NCBI GenBank assembly: GCA_964383535.1
Contig: CAYLHS010000038.1
Location: 1-20,053 of the forward strand
Reading direction: 5' to 3'
Source of the DNA: CAYLHS01 sp964383535
Lineage (GTDB): Bacteria > Actinomycetota > Acidimicrobiia > Spongiisociales > UBA4744
Length of the DNA stretch: 20,053 bases
Part shown: in pieces, positions 13,513 to 20,053 of the stretch
Layout of the letters: every line of letters begins with the position of its first letter
Position numbering within the stretch: the first letter of the stretch is position 1
Notes under the pieces: generated by a model
The model's input: only the letters and a program-made list of their open reading frames with translations
What the model was told of the DNA's origin: nothing
The model's database searches: none
Translations under genes and position numbers: made by a program

Positions 13513-15690
13513 ATGGCTGCGTTGACTCCGGCGTACGAAGGCATCTCGGAGAAGGAGTACAAGCGCCGCATCTCCGCCTGGACCCTCTACGACTGGGCGA
13601 ATTCGGCTTTCGCAACGACCATCCTTGCCGCCGTCCTGCCCGCCTACTACAGCTCGGTGGCCGGAGCGACACTCCCCAGCGCCGCCGTCGCCACCGCCTA
13701 CTGGACAACGACGCTCAGCATCTCACTGATCATCGTCGCGTTTCTCTCACCGGTCCTCGGGACGATCGCCGACATCATGCGCGGCAAGAAGAAGTTCCTT
13801 TCGATCTTCGTCGGAATGGGAGTGATCGGCACCGGACTCCTCGTGCTGATCAGCACCGGCGATTGGATCCTCGCGTCGGTGTTCTTCATCGTGGGGCGAG
13901 TCGGGTTTGCCGGTGCCAACGTCTTCTACGACGCTCTCCTCCCCCACGTTGCCCGCCCGGAAGACCAGGACGTCGTCTCCACACGTGGGTACGCCATCGG
14001 CTACCTGGGTGGCGGGCTCTTGCTGGCGGTCAACGTCGTGATGATCCTCTTCATCGGCTCCGAGACAGGTGCTCGTCTGTCGTTTCTGTCCGTGGCCATC
14101 TGGTGGGCGGTGTTCTCGATCCCGCTCTTCCGACGGGTGCCTGAACCTCCGTCCGCCTCGTTCCTCGCAGAGCGCACACGCGGCACGTTCATCGCCAGCC
14201 TCGAGCGACTCGGAACCACGTTCCGGCACCTCCGCAGGTATCGACAGCTCTTTCGATTCCTGATCGGGTTCCTCATCTACAACGACGGGATCGGCACGAT
14301 CATCAGCGTTGCGGTCATCTACGGCACCGAGCTGGGGTTCGAAACCACTCAGCTCATCTTGGCGATCCTCCTCGTCCAGTTCGTCGGGATTCCGTTCAGC
14401 CTCGCCTTCGGCCGTATCCCGGGCCGGAAGGACGCCAATAGAGCCATCTATCTCGCGTTCATCGTGTTCAACATCGTCGCTCTGCCCCTCGTGGGAATCA
14501 TCGGCGCTCGCACGCTCCCCGCATCCACGACCGGCGCACCACCTGCCCCCTACGAGACGGTCGGAGCCAACGTCGGTGAAGGAACCTACGGTATCGATGC
14601 GATCAGCCTGCAGGGCGACTGGACCGACATCTCGGCCGGCAGCGTCGGCGACGCCACGGGCGGTCTGACCAGGCTGGCGCACGGTGCAGCTCCTATCACT
14701 CTGATCGTGGCGCTCGTCGCCTTCGCCCTGGCATGGGCACTCGGCATGAGACGCAAGCGCAACCCCGATTCCTCCCTCTGGACCGTCCTTGCGCCGCTCC
14801 TCACAGGGATCGCGGCTCTCCTCATCGCCGCGCTCGCCGAACTGCTCGTGCTCACCGCATCCGATCCCATTCCATATGCGAGCGCGTCCGGTTCGGACGC
14901 AACGGCGACGTTCGCGTTCAACGGGCAGAAGGTCGACCTCGACTACTCGACCGGCCCTGACCGAGGAGTCTGGGACGTCGCGATCGACGGATCACCACTG
15001 GTCGTCGACGATGAGCCGTTCACGATCGATGCCACCACGTCCCGCCTCCGGTACGGTGCGCCGGTGACGATCGACGCGGGAACTCCGGGGGCCCACGAGC
15101 TGACCTTGTCGGTCGATCCATCGACACCAGACGGTTCGCTCGCCGTTGGTCAGTTCAGGGTTCTGCCACCCGAACGAACCAGCAACCTCGGGGTCATCCT
15201 TGGACTGATCCTCATCATCGAGGTCGTCGGGCTCGCCCTCTCCACCCTGTTCGGAAGGGCACTGTTCTCCCGGCTCGCCGACGTGATGACGACCAAGCGG
15301 ACGATCATCCTCGCGATCGCCGCGTACGCCATCATCGCCGTCTGGGGATTCTTCCTCGACGCTGTCTTCGAGTTCTGGTTCCTCGCCTGGATGGTGGCGG
15401 TTGTTCAGGGAGGGAGCCAGGCACTGAGCCGCAGCCTCTACGCGTGGATGTCCCCGGCCTACGAGAGTGGCGAGTTCTTCGGGTTCTTCTCGGTGATGTC
15501 GAAGTTCTCGTCGATCATCGGTCCCGTTCTGTTCGCCGCCGCAGTTGCCATCACCGGCAGCAGCCGACCAGCCGTCCTCAGCCTGGTCCTGTTCTTCGTC
15601 GTCGGTATCGTGATCCTCAGGACAGTTGATGTCGATGAGGGCCGGCGTGTCGCTGTGGAAGCCGACGCCGGAATACAGCGCGGAGGATGA
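13513..15690 (+). CDS. UMF1/ATG22-like MFS transporter with a large internal insertion
   Basis: A 725-residue membrane protein. The N-terminal half (RRISAWTLYDWANSAFATTI, PVLGTIADIMRGKKKFL, NVFYDALLPH, RGYAIGYLGGGLLL) is typical of UMF1-family MFS transporters, relatives of the vacuolar effluxer Atg22. The C-terminal part (VQGGSQALSRSLYAWMSP, EFFGFFSVMSKFSSIIGP) matches the conserved second half. Family members are usually near 400-500 aa. The excess is a block at about residues 334-556 that holds two added membrane helices (about 393-411 and 424-449) and a Ser/Thr/Asp-rich beta-type domain of about 100 residues, probably outside the membrane. GAGGG at 13501-13505 gives good spacing for ATG 13513; GTG 13510 is also possible. 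The transported substrate is unknown. Confidence 0.87.
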   Translation: MAALTPAYEGISEKEYKRRISAWTLYDWANSAFATTILAAVLPAYYSSVAGATLPSAAVATAYWTTTLSISLIIVAFLSPVLGTIADIMRGKKKFLSIFVGMGVIGTGLLVLISTGDWILASVFFIVGRVGFAGANVFYDALLPHVARPEDQDVVSTRGYAIGYLGGGLLLAVNVVMILFIGSETGARLSFLSVAIWWAVFSIPLFRRVPEPPSASFLAERTRGTFIASLERLGTTFRHLRRYRQLFRFLIGFLIYNDGIGTIISVAVIYGTELGFETTQLILAILLVQFVGIPFSLAFGRIPGRKDANRAIYLAFIVFNIVALPLVGIIGARTLPASTTGAPPAPYETVGANVGEGTYGIDAISLQGDWTDISAGSVGDATGGLTRLAHGAAPITLIVALVAFALAWALGMRRKRNPDSSLWTVLAPLLTGIAALLIAALAELLVLTASDPIPYASASGSDATATFAFNGQKVDLDYSTGPDRGVWDVAIDGSPLVVDDEPFTIDATTSRLRYGAPVTIDAGTPGAHELTLSVDPSTPDGSLAVGQFRVLPPERTSNLGVILGLILIIEVVGLALSTLFGRALFSRLADVMTTKRTIILAIAAYAIIAVWGFFLDAVFEFWFLAWMVAVVQGGSQALSRSLYAWMSPAYESGEFFGFFSVMSKFSSIIGPVLFAAAVAITGSSRPAVLSLVLFFVVGIVILRTVDVDEGRRVAVEADAGIQRGG

Positions 15691-15708
15691 ACGCCACACG
15701 TGGAGACC

Positions 15709-15714
15709 TAGGCT
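15709..15714 (+). promoter_or_regulatory. Candidate -10 of the LapA-like gene
   Basis: TAGGCT 20 nt before ATG 15734, with AAAGGAG (15723-15729) as ribosome binding site between them. No clear -35 is seen. Confidence 0.35.
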
Positions 15715-15733
15715 TGGGGCCGAAAGGAGCAGT

Positions 15734-16072
15734 ATGAACACGGAGTCCGACCCGATCCCTGCCGACGAGTCTCCTCTGCCGGCCGGCACTCATGACGAAC
15801 ACCCATACAAAGGTACGGGCGTCTCGTGGACACTGATCATCATCCTCGTCGTCGTCGTGATCGTCGCTGTCCTCGCGGCCGTCAACACCGCCCCGGTATC
15901 GGTCGATCTCGTGTTCCAGACAATTCAGGCGCCCCTCATCTCGGTCGTACTCGTTGTCGCAGCAGTGGCTGTCGTCGTCGACGAGCTGGTCGGCCTCGCC
16001 GTGCGCAGGAGTCGGAGGCGTCGACTCCACGAGAAGCAACAACTCGCTCAGCTGAAGAAGAACGCCGAATGA
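15734..16072 (+). CDS. LapA/DUF1049-like small membrane protein
   Basis: A 112-residue protein with two hydrophobic helices (about 30-50 and 65-90), an acidic N terminus and a strongly basic C terminus (RRSRRRRLHEKQQLAQLKK). The NTAPVSVDLVF strand between the helices is characteristic of the LapA (DUF1049) domain, which in Gram-negative bacteria is tied to lipopolysaccharide assembly. In a Gram-positive-type lineage that role cannot apply directly, so the function is unknown. AAAGGAG lies 4 nt before the ATG. Its TGA overlaps the start of the next gene (ATGA), suggesting a two-gene operon with the flavoprotein. Confidence 0.78.
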   Translation: MNTESDPIPADESPLPAGTHDEHPYKGTGVSWTLIIILVVVVIVAVLAAVNTAPVSVDLVFQTIQAPLISVVLVVAAVAVVVDELVGLAVRRSRRRRLHEKQQLAQLKKNAE

Positions 16073-17418
16073 GCCGCCTCATCGTCGTCGGCGGCGATGC
16101 CGCCGGCATGTCCGGTGCAAGTCAGGCACGTCGTCTCGACCCCGACCTCGACATCGTCGTCTACGAGCGCACCAACTGGGTCAGCTACGCGGCGTGCGGT
16201 GTTCCCTACTACGTGGGTGAAGACGTCAGAGAACTGCGCCAGCTCCAGGCCAGAACGCCCGAGCAGTTCGCTCGAACCGACATCGACGTGCGTCTCCGTC
16301 ATGAAGTTGTCGCGATCGACACCTCGGCGAAGGCGGTGACCGTCCACGACCTCGACGCGGGCACCAGCTCACAGGAGCAGTACGACCTGTTGCTGTACGG
16401 CACGGGAGCTCGTCCTTTGCTCCCAGCGATCGAGGGTCTCGACATCAACGGTGTGTTCCAGGTGCGAACGCTCGACGATGCGGCCGCGGTGCGATCGGCG
16501 ATCGGCGAGAATCCACAGCATGCCGTCGTCGTAGGTGGTGGGTACATCGGACTCGAAGCCGCCGAGGCATTCCACAACCTCGACATCCCGGTGACGGTGC
16601 TCGAGATGGCAGGGACGGTCCTGTCTCGAACGATGGACCCAGAGATGGGCGAACTCGTTGCCTCTCAGATGCGCGAACTCGGAATCGATGTCTGCACGAA
16701 CACACGTGTCGACAGGATTGCCGGGACGGACAGTCGCGTCACCGGCGTTGAAGCAGCCGGGATCACGTACCCCGCCGACATCGTCGTGCTGGGTCTCGGG
16801 TCCGCTCCGAACGCCGAACTGGCCAAGGCGGCGGGGATTGCACTCGGTCCCACAGGGGCCGTGGCCGTCGACAACCACCAGCGGACGAGCGCCGAAGGCG
16901 TTTACGCCGCCGGTGACTGCGCCGAGGCGATCAACAGGATCACCAATGAACCGGTCAACCTGCATCTCGGGACGATTGCCAACAAGCAGGGTCGGGTCGC
17001 CGGCACCAACATGGGTGGTGGCGATGCTTCCTTTCCCGGAGTGCTCGGAACCGCGATCACGAAGGTCGCCGACATCGAGATCTCGCGGACCGGCCTCAGC
17101 CTCGCGGAAGCAAACGCCGCCGGGTTCGACGCTGTGGCGACGGGACTCCGCAGCTCGACGGGGTCGCACTACTGGCCGAAATCGACACAGATGAGGATCC
17201 GCACGATCGTCGACCGCGCCACAGGCAAGTTGCTTGGCGCGCAAGTCGTCGGTGGTCCCGGATCGGGCAAGCGCATCGACACCTTCGCCATGGCCCTATG
17301 GACGGGCTTGACCGGCGCAGATCTGGAGTACGTCGATCTCTCCTATGCTCCGCCGTTCTCGGGTGTGTGGGAACCGGCCAACATCGCCGGGCGTAAGGCG
17401 GCCTCGATCCTCGACTAG
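16069..17418 (+). CDS. CoA-disulfide reductase-like FAD-dependent pyridine nucleotide-disulfide oxidoreductase
   Basis: A 449-residue flavoprotein. It has an FAD-binding GGDAAGMSGA at the N terminus (8-17), a redox-site segment SYAACGVPYYVG placing Cys43 in an S-x-x-x-C context as in CoA disulfide reductase, the NAD(P)H-binding VVVGGGYIGLEAAE (about 160-173), an FAD GVYAAGDCAEA segment, and a C-terminal dimerisation domain. A single redox Cys separates this group from two-Cys disulfide reductases; relatives reduce CoA disulfides, polysulfide or O2 (NADH oxidase). The start ATG overlaps the LapA-like stop by 4 nt; the frame extends upstream but only as a shadow of the LapA-like gene. Its TAG shares CTAG with the convergent UspA-CBS gene. 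The exact electron acceptor is not determinable here. Confidence 0.9.
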   Translation: MSRLIVVGGDAAGMSGASQARRLDPDLDIVVYERTNWVSYAACGVPYYVGEDVRELRQLQARTPEQFARTDIDVRLRHEVVAIDTSAKAVTVHDLDAGTSSQEQYDLLLYGTGARPLLPAIEGLDINGVFQVRTLDDAAAVRSAIGENPQHAVVVGGGYIGLEAAEAFHNLDIPVTVLEMAGTVLSRTMDPEMGELVASQMRELGIDVCTNTRVDRIAGTDSRVTGVEAAGITYPADIVVLGLGSAPNAELAKAAGIALGPTGAVAVDNHQRTSAEGVYAAGDCAEAINRITNEPVNLHLGTIANKQGRVAGTNMGGGDASFPGVLGTAITKVADIEISRTGLSLAEANAAGFDAVATGLRSSTGSHYWPKSTQMRIRTIVDRATGKLLGAQVVGGPGSGKRIDTFAMALWTGLTGADLEYVDLSYAPPFSGVWEPANIAGRKAASILD

Positions 17419-18311
17419 GCGCCGCCGGTCAGGACACCGACGAGCCGTCCATCGCGATCGACGACCGGGATCGGCGCGCCATCGAAGAACGACCGGAGGT
17501 CGGCCGATGCTTCGACGGGGTCGTCCGCCTCCAGAAACAGCGGATCCTCCATGACGTCCTCCACGGTCGCACCGGCGGGCCCTTCAACACCGCTCCTGAA
17601 CAGCCCGACGAGCTTCCCATCGATGGCGACGGGCACGACCGGAAGGCCGCTCAGCGATGTTGCCTCCACAACCGAGAGGAGCGGACCGATCGCGATCGCA
17701 TCTTCAACCGCCTGGAAACACCGCCTTGGGGAGCTGCGAACGACCACGATTCCGCCCGGCGCTGCGTGAATGAGACGCCGTCCGGGTCCGAAGAACTGCC
17801 GCTGGAACCACGATCCGCCGGGAGCGCCGAGAACGAGCAGCGTGGTGTCGCCGAGCCTCGAGACAAGCTCACCCGCGCTCGACACTCGCTCGAGACGACG
17901 ATCCATTCTCTCAACGTGCTCACCCACCTGATCGAGATACAGACGGCCCGCCTCGTCCTCGGCGGCGTTCCTCGAAGCCGACACGATCGCACCCGGGATG
18001 CCCGTGGCGTCTGCAATACGCTGAGCGACCTGGCCGGCGAACAGCGAGTGTGGGCCGCCTCCGATGGCGGCGACCACCGAGGAAATCCGGTCGAGGTCGA
18101 ACCGGTTCGACGCGACGACGTTCACCAGATCGAAGGATGTGAGCTTCCGCTGGACGATCACATCGGCGCGAGCTGCGATACATGCCTCACGAGGATCGCC
18201 CTCGACGAACACCGGCTCCCGGACGGAAAGGACCCGCGCGAGTGCCTCACAGCCTTCGCCTCGGGTCCACACAACCGACCAGGACGGTGCACTCCCGTCC
18301 AGCGACGACAT
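17415..18311 (-). CDS. UspA-like domain protein with C-terminal CBS pair
   Basis: A 298-residue protein. Residues about 80-205 look like a universal-stress-protein fold (ATGIPGAIVSASR; LGDTTLLVLGAPGGSWFQRQFFGPGRRLIHAAPGGIVVVRSSP, the latter split by the usual nucleotide-loop Gly residues). The C-terminal 90 residues form a tandem CBS pair (GLPVVPVAIDGKLVGLFRSG; ATVEDVMEDP; FFDGAPIPVVDRDGRLVGVLTGG), typical adenosine-nucleotide sensors. The N-terminal 70 residues resemble no family I know. The ATG shares one base with the hydrolase stop (TGATG), so translation is probably coupled; a longer in-frame reading to 18977 is antisense-like shadow of the hydrolase. It is probably a cytoplasmic energy or stress sensor with an unknown target. 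Confidence 0.75.
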   Translation of the reverse strand: MSSLDGSAPSWSVVWTRGEGCEALARVLSVREPVFVEGDPREACIAARADVIVQRKLTSFDLVNVVASNRFDLDRISSVVAAIGGGPHSLFAGQVAQRIADATGIPGAIVSASRNAAEDEAGRLYLDQVGEHVERMDRRLERVSSAGELVSRLGDTTLLVLGAPGGSWFQRQFFGPGRRLIHAAPGGIVVVRSSPRRCFQAVEDAIAIGPLLSVVEATSLSGLPVVPVAIDGKLVGLFRSGVEGPAGATVEDVMEDPLFLEADDPVEASADLRSFFDGAPIPVVDRDGRLVGVLTGGA

Positions 18312-19066
18312 CAGCGAGCGAGAAAGTGCCGAAGGAGGGCACTCACGTGGTCCGGTGCCTCGATCGGCGTGAGATGGCCCGCCCCTGGGATGACGCTGAC
18401 CGTCGCGTCGGGAATGCGCGCGGCCATTTCGACGGCAACGGTTGGCGGAGTGAGCGCGTCGAGCGCCCCGACGAGCACCGTTGCGGGCACGTCGATCGTC
18501 GACAAGACCTTCGTGCGGTTGGGCCTGTTGGCCATCGCGTCGAGCGCGGCGATGACAGCGTCGGGTGTCGTTGCCTCGATCATCTCGGTCAAGCGTCTCT
18601 TCGGATCCCTGCCTGCCCCCGGTGCGAGCAGCGCTCGTATCATTCCCGCAACGAGCGAGCCCGTACCTTGCTCTGCGACTTGCGCTGCCTGGGCGCTCCT
18701 GCCCGCTCGAGCCTCCGGAGTGTCCGCACTCGCCTTCGTGTCCAAGAGCGCGAGTGATCTGACGACTTCGGGGTGTCGCTCCCAAAGGGCCAACGCCACA
18801 TAGCCACCCATCGAGAGTGCGATGATGTCGGCCTGCTCGTTGCCTACGAACGCCGCGATCGAGTCGGCGACGGTTTCCATGGTGAATGCCTCGAGAGGAC
18901 GGGACGAACCGAACCCTGGGAGATCTGGGGCGACGCAGTGCCGGATGTCCGAGAGCGCCTCGAGCTGGTCGAGCCACAGTCGATGGTCGAGGGGATAGCC
19001 GTGTACGAACACAGTGAGCAGGCCGGAGCCGGACTCCTCGAACGCAATCGATCCACGAACCTGCAC
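18311..19066 (-). CDS. Alpha/beta-fold hydrolase
   Basis: A 251-residue alpha/beta hydrolase with a complete catalytic set: oxyanion HGYP (22-25), nucleophile Ser85 in ALSMGGY, Asp203 in VGALDALTPP and His231 in PGAGHLTPIEAPD. A cap region lies at about 105-185. The resemblance is to the broad pimeloyl-ester/3-oxoadipate enol-lactonase-like hydrolases; the substrate is unknown. The GTG at 19066 is preferred over ATG 19096 because TATCGT lies 6 nt upstream and the protein then begins VQVRGSIAFEESGSG, where these enzymes normally start. It diverges from the nuclease gene with only 42 nt between the two start codons. Confidence 0.88.
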   Translation of the reverse strand: MQVRGSIAFEESGSGLLTVFVHGYPLDHRLWLDQLEALSDIRHCVAPDLPGFGSSRPLEAFTMETVADSIAAFVGNEQADIIALSMGGYVALALWERHPEVVRSLALLDTKASADTPEARAGRSAQAAQVAEQGTGSLVAGMIRALLAPGAGRDPKRRLTEMIEATTPDAVIAALDAMANRPNRTKVLSTIDVPATVLVGALDALTPPTVAVEMAARIPDATVSVIPGAGHLTPIEAPDHVSALLRHFLAR

Positions 19067-19072
19067 GAGCAC

Positions 19073-19078
19073 ACGATA
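19073..19078 (-). promoter_or_regulatory. -10 element of leaderless hydrolase promoter
   Basis: TATCGT on the minus strand, 6 nt (GTGCTC) before GTG at 19066. It lies inside the longer reading frame and argues for the shorter protein. Confidence 0.5.
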
Positions 19079-19095
19079 CTGTCCCACCGACACCA

Positions 19096-19101
19096 TATGG
19101 T
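19096..19101 (+). promoter_or_regulatory. -10 element of leaderless nuclease promoter
   Basis: TATGGT, 7 nt before ATG at 19109. There is no Shine-Dalgarno before the ATG. Confidence 0.5.
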
Positions 19102-19108
19102 CTGCGTC

Positions 19109-19891
19109 ATGAGATTGCTCGCCCTGCTGCTACTCGTCGCCACGTCTGCCGCCTGCGCCTCCACCCCGATCGCGCCTCTCTCGGAAGCCAGGGTCATTCG
19201 GGTCATCGATGGCGACACGTTCGACGCAGGGGGCTCGCGGGTGCGATTGATCGGTGTCAACGCCCCGGAACACGACGAATGCTACGGCAGCGAGGCAGGC
19301 GAGGAACTCGCCCGCCTCATCCAGGGAGCGACCGTGACGCTCGAAACCGATGCACAGGTGCAGGACGGCTACGGCAGGATCCTCGCCTACGTGTACCTGG
19401 AGGGACGGTCCGTGAATCTGGACCTGGTCGCGAACGGATTCGCCCTCGCTCAGGCATACCCTCCGAACACCCGACACCAGGATGAGCTGGATGCCGCGAT
19501 GACCGCCGCGCAGAACCTCCAGATCGGCATGTGGGCAGAGGATGCGTGCGGTCGGGCATCAAGCGATGTGACCATCGATTCGATCACCGCAAACCCGTCC
19601 GGGCCCGACGAGCGTGTCCTCAACGAAGAAACGGTCACCATCGTCGCGACCTCCAGTACCGATCTCACCGGATGGATACTCCGGGATGGTTCCAGCAGCC
19701 ACCGGTTTCACTTCCCTGACGGCTTCGCCCTCGATGGCAGCGTGACGATCCATTCAGGGTGCGGAACGGACACCACGACCGATCTCTACTGGTGCGAGTA
19801 CGGGCCCGTCTGGGACAATGGCGGAGACACCGCGCTGATCTACGACGAATCGGGTGCGCTCGTCGATAGCGTCACGTATCCTCCCGGGTAG
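19109..19891 (+). CDS. Secreted thermonuclease-like lipoprotein with C-terminal lamin-tail domain
   Basis: A 260-residue exported protein. The N terminus LLALLLLVATSAAC gives a lipoprotein-type signal with Cys16. Residues about 28-147 form a staphylococcal-nuclease domain: RVIDGDTF (Asp34, Asp36), VRLIGVNAPE (Arg46, Glu54), DGYGRILAYVYLEG (Arg90) and a VNLDLVANGFA segment. These match SNase Asp19/Asp21, Arg35, Glu43 and Arg87, but the Asp40 position is Asn51. Residues about 152-260 resemble a lamin-tail domain (LNEETVTIVATSSTDLTGWILRD; WDNGGDTALIYDESGALVDS), a beta-sandwich often attached to extracellular nucleases. The start follows the leaderless rule; ATG 19097 in the same frame is the alternative. 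The likely role is extracellular nucleic-acid degradation. Confidence 0.88.
   Translation: MRLLALLLLVATSAACASTPIAPLSEARVIRVIDGDTFDAGGSRVRLIGVNAPEHDECYGSEAGEELARLIQGATVTLETDAQVQDGYGRILAYVYLEGRSVNLDLVANGFALAQAYPPNTRHQDELDAAMTAAQNLQIGMWAEDACGRASSDVTIDSITANPSGPDERVLNEETVTIVATSSTDLTGWILRDGSSSHRFHFPDGFALDGSVTIHSGCGTDTTTDLYWCEYGPVWDNGGDTALIYDESGALVDSVTYPPG
19877..19882 (+). promoter_or_regulatory. Candidate -10 of the repeat-protein gene
   Basis: TATCCT inside the end of the nuclease gene, 25 nt before ATG 19908. It would give a short leader containing the AGAGAGGA ribosome binding site at 19896-19903. Confidence 0.3.
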
Positions 19892-19907
19892 GTGAAGAGA
19901 GGAACCT

Positions 19908-20053
19908 ATGGGATTCATGGATTCGTTGAAGAAGCTGTTTGGCTCTGCAAAGGAGATGGCCGACGACCTCGGCGAGAAGGCCGCACCGATGATGGACAAG
20001 GCCAAGGAGATGGCCAGTGATCTCGGCGAGAAGGCCGCACCGATGATGGACAA
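19908..20053 (+). CDS. Partial helical protein built of 18-residue repeats (3' end beyond window)
   Basis: The open frame starts at ATG 19908 after AGAGAGGA and runs off the window after 48 codons. After a short amphipathic lead (MGFMDSLKKLFGS) come two copies of an 18-residue unit, AKEMADDLGEKAAPMMDK and AKEMASDLGEKAAPMMD. Units of this charge pattern form amphipathic helices, as in LEA-like, apolipoprotein-like and some small actinobacterial antitoxin-type proteins. No family can be assigned from this fragment. The Shine-Dalgarno is 4 nt from the ATG, and the gene follows the nuclease gene by 16 nt, so co-transcription is possible. Confidence 0.7.
   Translation, partial: MGFMDSLKKLFGSAKEMADDLGEKAAPMMDKAKEMASDLGEKAAPMMD
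19947..20053 (+). repeat. 54-bp in-frame tandem repeat, two units, continuing off the edge
   Basis: Unit 1 is 19947-20000 and unit 2 starts at 20001 and is cut at 20053. Comparing the 53 visible bases by eye I count five differences, four of them clustered in the codons for Ala-Asp-Asp versus Ala-Ser-Asp. This indicates recent duplication within the gene. Confidence 0.85.

Noticed and set aside
13148..13708. Minus-strand frames crossing the 13237-13509 intergenic region
   Set aside because: They depend on the repeat-like block and on antisense of both flanking genes; no start signal or conserved content was seen.

Overview
The window is high-GC, densely coded DNA with almost no intergenic space. 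Actinobacterial traits include a split-barrel flavin/F420-type (PPOX) protein, abundant GTG and TTG starts, Thr-rich lipoprotein linkers, and repeated -10 hexamers of form TANNNT set 6-7 nt before the start codon (leaderless transcripts). An uncultured or little-studied actinobacterium, perhaps of the Acidimicrobiia type, is the best guess. That assignment is inference; no rRNA or other phylogenetic marker is present.

Layout. Bases 32-4412 (minus strand) hold a tightly overlapping operon sbcD - sbcC - nurA-like, a DNA double-strand-break end-processing set. Divergent from it is a sphingosine-1-phosphate-lyase-like PLP enzyme (4476-5795). It ends stop-to-stop against a DUF819 membrane protein (minus), which lies downstream of a HerA-like ATPase (6954-8627) and an F420/PPOX-type oxidoreductase (8665-9072). 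The window therefore carries homologues of all four parts of the archaeal HerA-NurA-Mre11-Rad50 resection machine within about 8.6 kb.

The middle holds a CPBP/CAAX-type membrane protease-like protein translationally coupled to a membrane protein with an HEMVH zinc-metallopeptidase motif (plus), a secreted PQQ-type aldose dehydrogenase lipoprotein (minus), and a Cys/Met-metabolism PLP enzyme (plus). A 273-nt intergenic region with three inverted repeats follows, then an enlarged UMF1/ATG22-like MFS transporter (plus).

The right third holds a LapA-like membrane protein coupled to a CoA-disulfide-reductase-like flavoprotein (plus), an alpha/beta hydrolase coupled to a UspA-CBS protein (minus), a secreted thermonuclease with a lamin-tail domain (plus), and the start of a repeat-built helical protein cut by the window edge.

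The most notable global patterns are eight genes sharing the same leaderless-promoter geometry, which fixes several start codons, and three convergent gene pairs whose UAG stop codons overlap or directly abut, leaving no room for terminators. I saw no tRNA, rRNA, CRISPR array, insertion sequence or phage gene.
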